The position numbers and the translations under genes were made by a program. From Bacillus sp. DNRA2 (lineage in GTDB: Bacteria; Bacillota; Bacilli; Bacillales; Cytobacillaceae), in the NCBI RefSeq assembly GCF_012843265.1, contig NZ_JABAIT010000011.1, positions 1 through 64,000 on the forward strand: DNA of 64,000 nucleotides, given 5' to 3'. Under the pieces are notes generated by a model that did no database searches, was not told the origin of the DNA, and saw only the letters and a program-made list of their open reading frames with translations. Below, piece after piece: positions 37,006-44,729 of this stretch. The first letter of the stretch is position 1. Every line of letters begins with the position of its first letter.

Positions 37006-37704
37006 ATGCCTGATACACTCAAAGCAACAAAACCAATAGAGATTAAGGAACTGCTACGATTTACCGATCGAATTATTCATACAAAAAAAGGGGCATACTT
37101 GTTTCAGGAAGGAACGACTGCGGAAGAACTTTATCTCGTTCTATCTGGAAAAGTCCAAATAAGCAAAATTACCGCTGATGGGCGCGAATTAGCATTACGA
37201 ATTTGCAGTGCGAACGATTTATGTGGCGAATTAACCTTGTTCACTGATGCTCCTAAGTATTTACTTAGTGGACTTGTGATTGAAGAGGGTGAAGTCGCGG
37301 CAATCCGCAAAGATGTTCTCGAAAAAGAAATCTTTCAAAACCCTTCATTAGCATTTGAGTTCATGAAATGGATGAGTGACCACTTCCGCAAAACGCAAAC
37401 AAAGTTCCGGGACCTCGTTTTAAATGGAAAAAGAGGAGCCTTATTTTCCACACTTATTCGTATGACCAATAGCTATGGAATAGAACAGCCTGATGGAATT
37501 CTTATTGATTTACCATTAACCAATCAGGAGCTTGCTAATTTCTGTGGCACATCACGCGAAAGCACTAACAGGATCTTAAATGAGCTAAAACGCGAAAAAG
37601 TTATCTCGATAAAAAAAGGCAAAATTTTCGTCCATAATCTCCAATATTTAAAGGATGAAATCGGCTGTGAAAATTGCCCAGCAGTTTATTGCAGCATCGA
37701 ATAA
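37006..37704 (+). CDS. Crp/Fnr family regulator, Bacillus-type Fnr (copy 2)
   Basis: Paralogue of the regulator at 31135. It has the same jelly-roll start (GAYLFQEGTTAEELYLVLSG), the same TQTKFRDLVLNGKRGALFSTLIRM linker with the candidate ligand Asp, and a closely similar recognition helix NQELANFCGTSRESTNRILNEL. The tail CENCPAVYC again gives Cys-x2-Cys-x4-Cys. Both copies therefore appear able to bind a [4Fe-4S] cluster and the same DNA box. The ATG at 37006 is eight bases after AAAGGG. It is convergent with the radical SAM gene. Which copy is the functional orthologue of B. subtilis Fnr cannot be decided here. Confidence 0.87.
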   Translation: MPDTLKATKPIEIKELLRFTDRIIHTKKGAYLFQEGTTAEELYLVLSGKVQISKITADGRELALRICSANDLCGELTLFTDAPKYLLSGLVIEEGEVAAIRKDVLEKEIFQNPSLAFEFMKWMSDHFRKTQTKFRDLVLNGKRGALFSTLIRMTNSYGIEQPDGILIDLPLTNQELANFCGTSRESTNRILNELKREKVISIKKGKIFVHNLQYLKDEIGCENCPAVYCSIE

Positions 37705-37714
37705 TTCACTAATG

Positions 37715-37750
37715 AAAGAGGCTGACTTTTTTTCAAGGTCAGCCCCTTTC
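37715..37750. terminator. Bidirectional terminator, fnr copy 2 / radical SAM gene
   Basis: GAGGCTGAC pairs with GTCAGCCCC (one mismatch) across an 11-base loop and is flanked by A- and T-rich sequence between convergent genes. Confidence 0.8.
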
Positions 37751-37753
37751 TTT

Positions 37754-38893
37754 TCATTGTTGCACAGGTACAGTTTCTTCTTTTTTACGAAGCGCTTTCG
37801 GAACATAAACACAGAATGGTTCACTTTCTAAATAGTCGCCCGTCATTGCATAAGCACGAGAGCGTGAGCCACCACAAACGTGGCGGAACTCACAAACACC
37901 ACATTTACCTTTATATTGATCAGGATCTCTTAACGCTTTTAATACTGGCGATTCGCGATAGATTTCTCCAAGTGTCTGTTCTCTAACATTACCAACCTTG
38001 ATTGGTAATAATCCGCTCGGGTAAACATCACCAATATGTGAAATAAAGATAAACCCGTTTCCATCATTAACACCTTTTGGTGCACGTCCTAATCCGTCAA
38101 TTGAACCCGTTAATCCTTGTTGAGTTAAAGCATCTAAATATTGGATTTCAGTTGGCTGTTCTTTCGCTTCGCGTTTCTTTTGTTGAATCACAACGCGGCG
38201 GTAGTGCTGACCTGCTGTCGTTTTAATATCAAACGGAACACGCTTGCTTAACTTATAAAGCCACGTAAATACCTGTTCGTGTTGGACCGGCGAAATCATA
38301 TCAGAAGTTTGACCGCGCCCAGTTGGAACAAGAAAGAAAACACTCCATAATACGCAATCAAGTTCTTCTACTAGCTTAGCCATCTCTTCTAAATGATCGA
38401 TGTTATAACGGGAAATAACCGTATTAATTTGAATTGGAATTTCCAATTCATGCAAATACTTAATTCGCTCCATTGTTAAGGCAAAGGACCCGTTTGTACC
38501 ACGGAAATGATCGTGTATTTCTGCCGTTGGTCCATCCAAACTAAATGCCCAACGTGACAAGCCGACCTCTTTTGCTTTCTGGATTGCTTCCTTTGTCACA
38601 TTTGGTGTTGCACTTGGTGTCATCGATACACGAACACCTTTATCTACTGCATATTTGGCAATATCAAATACATCCTCGCGTTCTAACGGGTCTCCACCAG
38701 TAAAAACAAGCATAGGATTATTTAATTCTTTTATTTGGTCGATTAATACTTTACCTTCTTCAAATGTTAGCTCTCTTGGATCACGTTTATATTGAGCCTC
38801 TGCACGACAATGCAGACAGTTTAGCTGACATGCTCTTGTTAATTCCCAAATGACGATAAATGGATCGCGATTAAAATCTCGATTAAACACCAT
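37754..38893 (-). CDS. Radical SAM/SPASM domain protein (TIGR04053-like)
   Basis: A 379-residue radical SAM enzyme with cluster motif CQLNCLHC near the N-terminus, MLVFTGGDPL, and a C-terminal SPASM region with CGVCEFRHVCGGSRSRAYA. It resembles the TIGR04053 family and the heme-synthesis enzymes NirJ/AhbC/AhbD, but the substrate cannot be fixed from sequence. I start at the ATG at 38893, nine bases after AGGAGG. A perfect Fnr box is centred at -41.5 of its promoter, so a role in anaerobic cofactor or heme modification is plausible. No peptide precursor gene is visible beside it. Confidence 0.85.
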   Translation of the reverse strand: MVFNRDFNRDPFIVIWELTRACQLNCLHCRAEAQYKRDPRELTFEEGKVLIDQIKELNNPMLVFTGGDPLEREDVFDIAKYAVDKGVRVSMTPSATPNVTKEAIQKAKEVGLSRWAFSLDGPTAEIHDHFRGTNGSFALTMERIKYLHELEIPIQINTVISRYNIDHLEEMAKLVEELDCVLWSVFFLVPTGRGQTSDMISPVQHEQVFTWLYKLSKRVPFDIKTTAGQHYRRVVIQQKKREAKEQPTEIQYLDALTQQGLTGSIDGLGRAPKGVNDGNGFIFISHIGDVYPSGLLPIKVGNVREQTLGEIYRESPVLKALRDPDQYKGKCGVCEFRHVCGGSRSRAYAMTGDYLESEPFCVYVPKALRKKEETVPVQQ

Positions 38894-38937
38894 TTTGATT
38901 CGCCTCCTATTTTCCAATTCAACCAGCTTGTAAATGT

Positions 38938-38980
38938 ATTATAAGTCACTTCTGGTTTCATAAAAGTGAAGTTCGTCACA
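38938..38980 (-). promoter_or_regulatory. Fnr-dependent promoter of the radical SAM gene
   Basis: On the minus strand, TGTGACGAACTTCACT (38965-38980) is an exact TGTGA-N6-TCACT box. TATAAT (38938-38943) is the -10, giving a start at about 38931 and a box centre at -41.5. No -35 element is present. Confidence 0.88.
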
Positions 38981-39041
38981 ATGGTGAAGGGAAATTGTTA
39001 TAAAGGCGAAAAACACGTCTTTTTTCTGTCACAACCTATAA

Positions 39042-40169
39042 TCAATCATATTTTATTAGGCGTAAACCTATTGAGAAAAATACGATGCTAAACCCAAACA
39101 AAACTAGCGTATCTGTTATAAGTGTACCGGTATGAAGACTCCCGCTGATAATTTCTTCAAAACCTGCCATTGCCCAGCTTTGTGGAACAGCGAGTGAAAT
39201 TTTCTTCATAAATTCTGGAACTAAATCAAGCGACCAATACACACCGCCAAGCATACAAGTACTGGTAATTACCACTGCACTTAATGCCATCGCTTGCTGT
39301 TTCGTTTTTACTAAACCGGCAATCATTAAGCCGAAGCCAACGACACATAAAATAACGAGCGATGCAAATGGAATTAAATATTCCAAATGACTCCATTTGA
39401 TATCAAACATTAAATTCATTGCGAGCATCAACACGGCAAATTGAATCCAGCCCATCAAAAAATAGGAAACTAAATAGCCTACACTGATTTCAAGCTTCGT
39501 TGCCGGGGATATGAATAAACGCGCCCAGGTTCCCCCTAGCTTTTCGTCAAGAATCGTTGAAGCTGCTCCAGTCAAACCGAACATCATAAACATAATCGCA
39601 AAGCCTACAAACATTAAATTGACAGCATCTTTTGTCTCATCATTTTTCTGAAGAATTTTCTTCTCTACATTGATTTTTGCAGTGCTATTTATTGCTGATA
39701 ACACCTTAGCAAAATCCTCACTTTTTATCTCACCTGTTACCTGATAAGTGCGGACCAGCAATTGGGCAGTGCCATTGATAAATGGTTCCAGCCCCATGTA
39801 TTGTTCACTTTTTCGCTGAAGGATGGTATCAAATAACGCGTTTCGATCTGCTAATCGTTGTTTAAGGTTGGCAGGAATCACCACCGCCGCAATCGCTTCT
39901 TGTTCGAGCACATTATTCTTCGCTTTCGTTTCTGTCACCATCTCCCACTGGTATTGGTCATTTTGCTTTAGCAATTTAACCACTTCAGTCGAAACAACAT
40001 CATCATTGGCAACAATATTTACTACTGGTTTTGCGGTTTCCGAGTTCATCGCCATTCCGCCAAAAATAAAACTAAAAACAACTGGCATAAGGATCATCAG
40101 TACCCAAGATGCGGGCGACTTAGCAAATTCCTTTAAATGGAGCATGAGAATTGCCAAAATTCTATGCAT
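39042..40169 (-). CDS. ABC-2 type permease, LnrN/YfiN-like
   Basis: A 375-residue membrane subunit of an ABC exporter. It has one N-terminal helix (about 20-40), a large extracytoplasmic domain (45-190), and five to six C-terminal helices including GFAIMFMMFGLTGAASTILDEKLGGTWARLF, the ABC-2 cytoplasmic loop motif. It overlaps the preceding permease by eight bases. The three-gene ATPase-permease-permease set resembles B. subtilis lnrLMN (yfiLMN), which exports linearmycin-type polyenes. No TetR or two-component regulator is adjacent. Confidence 0.82.
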   Translation of the reverse strand: MHRILAILMLHLKEFAKSPASWVLMILMPVVFSFIFGGMAMNSETAKPVVNIVANDDVVSTEVVKLLKQNDQYQWEMVTETKAKNNVLEQEAIAAVVIPANLKQRLADRNALFDTILQRKSEQYMGLEPFINGTAQLLVRTYQVTGEIKSEDFAKVLSAINSTAKINVEKKILQKNDETKDAVNLMFVGFAIMFMMFGLTGAASTILDEKLGGTWARLFISPATKLEISVGYLVSYFLMGWIQFAVLMLAMNLMFDIKWSHLEYLIPFASLVILCVVGFGLMIAGLVKTKQQAMALSAVVITSTCMLGGVYWSLDLVPEFMKKISLAVPQSWAMAGFEEIISGSLHTGTLITDTLVLFGFSIVFFSIGLRLIKYD

Positions 40170-41391
40170 AACTGCCCCTCCTCTCGATTGAAAGGCGAAT
40201 TAAGCCTAGTGTAAAAAATACGAGACCTAGGCCCAAACTTACTGACGCCTCTGGTAGGATCTCCAGAAAGGATGCACCAGACATTAAATCCAAATATGTT
40301 TGCAATGCTAGACCATTTGGCAACATTTTTCCGGCCCACACAGCCCAATCAGGGAAAATATATAACGGCGCCATACTTCCACCTAATGCCGCCATTATTT
40401 GTGTGCCAAGCATGGCCGCGACGCTGAAGGTTTTTTCTTTTTTAATAAAAGAGCCCACGAGCACACCAAGACCACAAGCACTGATAACGAAAGCAACCGT
40501 ATTTGTAATGATTCCAAGCAATGAATCTCCCCATGCAACATCAAACAAGAGAGTTGTACCAAGAATGATGACAAAGGATTGAATTAAACTGATCACAATC
40601 AGCCCCAGCATTTTACCTGTTAAATAATTAGCAAAGCTTAGCTTGGATACTAGGAGACGCTTATAGACTTCCTGTTCCTTCTCTTGTATCATCGCAGAAA
40701 CGCCATCTGTAACAGTAATCAATAAAAACATCACGCCCATGGCGGCTGCATAATATTGAAATGCCCCAACTGGATTGCTATCAGCTTTAACCGTTTTCTC
40801 TGCTATTAATTTTTCGTACTCCTCTTTATCAACTGCTTGCTGCTTGCCACTGCTTTTACTAGCTTGAAATTGTTCCAACGTCATTCCTGACTTTAGTGCT
40901 TGCTCCGTTGCTATTTTTGTTAGCTCTGCTTCAACTGCAACAGACTGGGTAAACTGCTCTAACACACTTTGAACAATTGTAGCTTTAATGCCAGGATTAG
41001 GGATGGATATTAATTTGATGTCAGCCTCTTTTCCTGCCAAAACCGTTTCTGAAAAATCGCTCGGGATGACGATGCCAACTTTAAGCTTGCGAGTTTCAAT
41101 TTGTTCTTTGAGATCTTTCTCATCCAAATTTTTGACGCGAACTTGCTCGGATAATGCTTTTGCGAACACATCATCACTTAATACCTTTCCAAGTTCACCG
41201 ACATCCTCGTTAACAATTCCAAGTGTAAATTTTTCAATCGTTACATTTCCCTCTTCCTCTTGAAAAACATTTCCGAATGCTGCACCTAAAATAGCAATAA
41301 GTAAGAGAGGCATTGCGATAAGTGTTAAAAAGGCTTTTTTATCACGACATGTAAGCAGTAAATCCTTTACTGCCAGCCAGAAAAAACTCAT
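40162..41391 (-). CDS. ABC-2 type permease, LnrM/YfiM-like
   Basis: A 409-residue permease with the same layout as its downstream neighbour: helix 1 near residues 18-37, an extracytoplasmic domain of about 180 residues with a Lys/Glu-rich stretch, then six helices with SAMIQEKEQEVYKRLLVSKL as the cytoplasmic ABC-2 motif. The ATG follows GGGGGGAGGATC. It lies 11 bases after the ATPase gene and overlaps the next permease. The two permeases are paralogous and probably form a heterodimer. Confidence 0.82.
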   Translation of the reverse strand: MSFFWLAVKDLLLTCRDKKAFLTLIAMPLLLIAILGAAFGNVFQEEEGNVTIEKFTLGIVNEDVGELGKVLSDDVFAKALSEQVRVKNLDEKDLKEQIETRKLKVGIVIPSDFSETVLAGKEADIKLISIPNPGIKATIVQSVLEQFTQSVAVEAELTKIATEQALKSGMTLEQFQASKSSGKQQAVDKEEYEKLIAEKTVKADSNPVGAFQYYAAAMGVMFLLITVTDGVSAMIQEKEQEVYKRLLVSKLSFANYLTGKMLGLIVISLIQSFVIILGTTLLFDVAWGDSLLGIITNTVAFVISACGLGVLVGSFIKKEKTFSVAAMLGTQIMAALGGSMAPLYIFPDWAVWAGKMLPNGLALQTYLDLMSGASFLEILPEASVSLGLGLVFFTLGLIRLSIERRGSYA

Positions 41392-41402
41392 GATCCTCCC
41401 CC

Positions 41403-42347
41403 CTAATCTCTCAGACTGCGGCCAGTCAAATGCAAAAAGACGCTTTCAAGGTTGGGCTCAACAATATCAACCGAAGTGATCTTTGCACCTGTACCGGTAG
41501 CCACTTTGATAAAATCCGTTAACACTAATTGCGGCTCCTTATGAAACACAGTTAATTGATGGTCAAAAATACTAATATCCTTTTCAGCGAACAAAGGTGA
41601 TAATTCCTGACGCATTTGATCTATGTTTGGCAGATCACCTTCATAGGTAAGGTTAATACGCGAACGGTCACCAATTGTTTCGCGTAGCTCCGGCATCGTC
41701 CCGCACGTAATCAGCTCGCCATGGTCAATAATTCCAATGCGTTGGCACAGGTACTCAACTTCCTCCATGTAATGGCTCGTATAAATGATCGTCATTCCCT
41801 GACTATTCAAGGTTTTAATTGTTTCTAAAATATGATTTCTTGACTGCGGATCAATTCCGACTGTTGGTTCATCCATGATGAGCAGTTCCGGCTTATGGAG
41901 AATTGCTGCACCAATGTTAACACGTCGCTTCATTCCACCCGAGAAAGTATTAACCTTGTCCTTCGCCCTCTCAGTTAGCCCAATAATTCCCAGAACTTCC
42001 TCAACACTATTATGTAATGCTTTCCCTGATAAACCGTACATCCTGCCCCAAAACTTTAAATTCTCCCTTGCCGTCATATCCTGATACAATGCGATGTCCT
42101 GTGGTACTACTCCAATCGATTTTTGTGCCTGCTTTGGGTTTTTCTTTACATCGATCTCGTTTAAGTAAATGCTTCCTGATGTTGGTGAAAATAAACCCGT
42201 AATCATATTGATGATTGTTGATTTTCCCGCTCCATTCGGACCTAATAATCCAAAGGCCTCACCCTTTTCAACTGAAAAGGAAACCTTTTTGACAGCTTGA
42301 AAATCTCCAAAGCTTTTCTGCAAATCACGAACAGTCAGTATACTCAT
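41403..42347 (-). CDS. ABC exporter ATP-binding protein, LnrL/YfiL-like
   Basis: A 314-residue ATPase with Walker A GPNGAGKST, signature FSGGMKRRVNIGAA and Walker B LLIMDEPTVGIDP. A C-terminal domain of about 80 residues is typical of DRR/ABC-2 exporters. The ATG at 42347 is six bases after GAGGTG; the GTG at 42356 is rejected. It is first in the ATPase-permease-permease operon, so the transported compound is likely an amphiphilic antibiotic or lipid. This is inference from the family. Confidence 0.88.
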   Translation of the reverse strand: MSILTVRDLQKSFGDFQAVKKVSFSVEKGEAFGLLGPNGAGKSTIINMITGLFSPTSGSIYLNEIDVKKNPKQAQKSIGVVPQDIALYQDMTARENLKFWGRMYGLSGKALHNSVEEVLGIIGLTERAKDKVNTFSGGMKRRVNIGAAILHKPELLIMDEPTVGIDPQSRNHILETIKTLNSQGMTIIYTSHYMEEVEYLCQRIGIIDHGELITCGTMPELRETIGDRSRINLTYEGDLPNIDQMRQELSPLFAEKDISIFDHQLTVFHKEPQLVLTDFIKVATGTGAKITSVDIVEPNLESVFLHLTGRSLRD

Positions 42348-42496
42348 CTTTTTCACCTCTCACCTAATTTCTTCTCTGTTATCTTTACCATACATAACTG
42401 CACCTTAGATTATTAAAAAGAATGTGAATATTTTAGCAATTTTTCAACATAAAGTGATTATACAATAAATGGAATTAATTTATGTTTTTTTCAATA

Positions 42497-42525
42497 AAAA
42501 AACTCCTACTTGGCAGGAGTTTTTT
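42497..42525 (-). terminator. Terminator of yitW-DsrE operon
   Basis: AAAAAACTCCT pairs with AGGAGTTTTTT across a 7-base loop, directly downstream of the DsrE-like gene on the minus strand. Confidence 0.9.
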
Positions 42526-42535
42526 AAGTAAGCTA

Positions 42536-42874
42536 TTAAGAAATCGTGATCACTTCGTGTGTAGCAGCGAGGTCAATAAATGTCGGCATGCCGCTAATTT
42601 TACCAGCAATAAGTTGCTCTTCAACTTGATAATAATCGACACAGGTTTTACAGGCGAGGATGTCAACACCCTTCGCCTCAAGCTCTTTAAGATGAACGGA
42701 GACTAATGATTGCTCAGTTAATGTCAGCACACCACTATTCATTAAAAAGATGGCAGTTGGCAAATCCTCACGTTGCTTTAAAAGCGTAAAAAATGTCTCC
42801 AAAATTCCTTCACCAAGCTCCTGATCTCCTTTTCCAAGCTGGTTAGAGCTAACTAGAATGACTTTATTGTTCAT
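42536..42874 (-). CDS. DsrE/YedF-like sulfur-relay family protein
   Basis: A 112-residue protein resembling the C-terminal DsrE-like domain of YedF. It has the N-terminal beta strand KVILVSSNQLGKGDQELG, a central GVLTLTE, and a Cys pair in DILACKTCVDYYQ. The N-terminal TusA domain of full YedF is absent. It follows yitW with a two-base gap and no strong ribosome binding site of its own (AGGAG is 13 bases away), suggesting translational coupling. It may carry sulfur to Fe-S assembly, given the YitW neighbour, but this is inference. Confidence 0.7.
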   Translation of the reverse strand: MNNKVILVSSNQLGKGDQELGEGILETFFTLLKQREDLPTAIFLMNSGVLTLTEQSLVSVHLKELEAKGVDILACKTCVDYYQVEEQLIAGKISGMPTFIDLAATHEVITIS

Positions 42875-42876
42875 GA

Positions 42877-43188
42877 TTAATCACGTACTCCTAGCGCAAT
42901 TTTGGCATATCGTGACATTTTATCCTTGGTCCAAGGTGGATTAAAGACAATATTCACCTCAGTTTCTTTTACTTCTGAAATATCAGCTAAAGCCGTTTTC
43001 ACTTGATCAACTATTACACCTGCAAGTGGACAGCCCATTGCCGTTAAGGTCATGGTCACTGTTGTTTTACCATTTTCGTCCATATCTACACCATATACCA
43101 GTCCGAGGTTTACGATATCAATTCCTAGTTCAGGGTCGATGACTAATTCTAATGCACCCATAATATTTTCTTTTAACGCTTCATCCAT
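42877..43188 (-). CDS. yitW: YitW, MIP18/SufT-like Fe-S assembly factor (DUF59)
   Basis: A 103-residue DUF59 protein almost collinear with B. subtilis YitW. It has the start MDEALKENIMGALELVIDPELGIDIVNLGLVY, the hyper-reactive Cys in TAMGCPLA, and the C-terminal NPPWTKDKMSRYAKIALG. Relatives (SufT, Cia2) help mature Fe-S proteins. The ATG follows AAGGAGTGATATAG. It is upstream of the DsrE-like gene and divergent from yitU. Confidence 0.92.
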   Translation of the reverse strand: MDEALKENIMGALELVIDPELGIDIVNLGLVYGVDMDENGKTTVTMTLTAMGCPLAGVIVDQVKTALADISEVKETEVNIVFNPPWTKDKMSRYAKIALGVRD

Positions 43189-43375
43189 CTATATCACTCC
43201 TTCACAAATATCGAAAAGTTTTGGTCAATCTATTTGCATTTTCTTTTATAAAAAACATAAAATTAGTTTACCATGTTAGCAATATTTTCCCAAGCTTTAC
43301 ACATCGTTAACACTCAGGTGAACATCCTCGTTTAAACTTAAAGAGGTTAATACTAAAAATAGAGAAGGGGAATCT

Positions 43376-44194
43376 ATGACGAATAAACACCTTATTGCAT
43401 TAGACCTTGATGGGACGTTATTAACTGATGATAAACGAATATCAGATAAAACTAAGGCAGTCATCCATAGAGCACGTGAGCATGGGCACATTGTAATGAT
43501 TGCGACAGGCAGGCCTTACCGCTCCAGTGAAATGTATTATCGTGAATTAAATTTAGATACACCTATTGTAAACTTTAATGGTGCATTTATTCATCATCCG
43601 CACAACGACCAATGGGGCATTTACCATTCCCCCCTTGATATGAGAGTTACGAAGGAAATCATCGAAGCACTTGACTCATACTCTTTTCATAATATTATCG
43701 CCGAAATCAGAGATGACGTTTATTTACATTATCATGATGAAAAATTAATCGAGATCTTTCAGCTTGGAAAACCAAATGTGACGAGTGGCGACTTATTGAA
43801 ATTCCTTCCAGATGCCCCGACGAGCATGCTCATTCACACTAATGAGGAGCATTTGCCTAAAATTCGTGAGCACCTTTCAGAAGTTCATGCGGAAGTTGTC
43901 GACCATCGAAGTTGGACGGCCCCTTGGCATGTTATCGAAATCATTAAAAGCGGCTTAAATAAAGCAGTTGGTTTAAAACGTGCTTGCGATTATTACAACA
44001 TTCCAAGAGAAAGAGTAATTGCCTTTGGTGATGAGGACAATGATCTAGAGATGCTTGATTTTGCTGGAAAAGGAATTGCAATGGGCAACGGCATCGATCA
44101 TGTGAAAGCAATCGCTAATGACGTTACCCTGACAAATGAAGAGGATGGCGTCGCCGTTTATTTAAATGAGTATTTGAATCTTAACGCTCTATAG
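43376..44194 (+). CDS. yitU: HAD-superfamily phosphatase YitU (Cof type)
   Basis: Cytoplasmic Cof-type HAD phosphatase; B. subtilis YitU is reported to act on the riboflavin precursor phosphate. The 272-residue protein has motif I DLDGTLL (nucleophile Asp), motif II as ATGRP, motif III Lys in SGLNKAVGLK, and motif IV GDEDNDLEML. The C2-type cap lies at residues 85-190. All catalytic residues are present. The ATG follows AGAAGGGG. The position beside yitW is as in B. subtilis. Confidence 0.92.
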   Translation: MTNKHLIALDLDGTLLTDDKRISDKTKAVIHRAREHGHIVMIATGRPYRSSEMYYRELNLDTPIVNFNGAFIHHPHNDQWGIYHSPLDMRVTKEIIEALDSYSFHNIIAEIRDDVYLHYHDEKLIEIFQLGKPNVTSGDLLKFLPDAPTSMLIHTNEEHLPKIREHLSEVHAEVVDHRSWTAPWHVIEIIKSGLNKAVGLKRACDYYNIPRERVIAFGDEDNDLEMLDFAGKGIAMGNGIDHVKAIANDVTLTNEEDGVAVYLNEYLNLNAL

Positions 44195-44339
44195 GTTAAT
44201 TTTGACAATTACATGACAAACCAACTCTTACCTTTGTAAATCCCTTTGATACGGAGATACTATGAATGAAGCAAGAGAGTTACTTACTTACTTACTTTCT
44301 TTCTTGCTTTAAAATCAAGCTCAGTTGGAGGGATTGTAG

Positions 44340-44492
44340 ATGGGTAAACGGAATAAATCTCGACGCTTTGTAACACAAGGTGCAACGACGGTCATGAAAC
44401 ATGATGAGCGCCTTCCTTATCATACGACCTATGCTGAGGCAGAGGCCCGTAAGATGTCCAATGATCACACTACAACTTTCGGGGGATTATAA
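44340..44492 (+). CDS. Small basic protein, unknown function
   Basis: A 50-residue ORF below usual length cut-offs, with GGAGGG seven to eight bases before its ATG. The product begins MGKRNKSRRFVTQGATTVMK and ends THTTTFGGL-like (DHTTTFGGL). It is basic at the N-terminus, with no membrane segment. The stop codon lies one base before the start of the next small gene, and a GGGGGA site for that gene lies inside this one, so the two are probably co-translated. It resembles short conserved Bacillaceae proteins, but I cannot name a family. Confidence 0.65.
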   Translation: MGKRNKSRRFVTQGATTVMKHDERLPYHTTYAEAEARKMSNDHTTTFGGL

Positions 44493-44493
44493 G

Positions 44494-44679
44494 ATGGGTA
44501 ATCCACTATTCCAAGAAGCCCGAAAGTTTGTGAACTTGGCAAAGCAGGCGTCTGATGATGAAAAGCAACTGGCAATCGATCGAGCAAAAAATGCTTTAGT
44601 ATCGGCCTATGCCAATTCGACCGTAGCCGAACAACATCAACTTAGCCAACTGCAAAGCGAGCTTGAGAATCTACATTAG
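44494..44679 (+). CDS. DUF3813-like small protein
   Basis: A 61-residue helical protein (MGNPLFQEARKFVNLAKQA, then SAYANSTVAEQHQLSQLQSEL) that resembles the DUF3813 family of Bacillaceae, from memory. It has Ala/Gln-rich amphipathic helices and no signal or membrane segment. The ATG at 44494 is preceded by GGGGGATTATAAG; a longer frame from 44401 overlaps the upstream small gene and is rejected. It lies between yitU and yitT and is followed by a bidirectional hairpin. Confidence 0.75.
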   Translation: MGNPLFQEARKFVNLAKQASDDEKQLAIDRAKNALVSAYANSTVAEQHQLSQLQSELENLH

Positions 44680-44690
44680 GATGTAAGTCG

Positions 44691-44727
44691 GAACAAGGCT
44701 GATTTTATTAGGAAATCAGCCTTGTTC
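44691..44727. terminator. Bidirectional terminator hairpin, DUF3813 gene / yitT
   Basis: A perfect 15-bp stem (GAACAAGGCTGATTT / AAATCAGCCTTGTTC) with a 7-base loop lies between convergent genes. T-runs are short. Confidence 0.75.
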
Positions 44728-44729
44728 AT

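Noticed and set aside
44276-44312. Short CTTA microsatellite and hairpin after yitU
   Set aside because: AAGCAAGAGAGT ... ACTTTCTTTCTTGCTT could form an imperfect terminator, but the pairing is poor and there is no T-run, so it is not listed as a feature.
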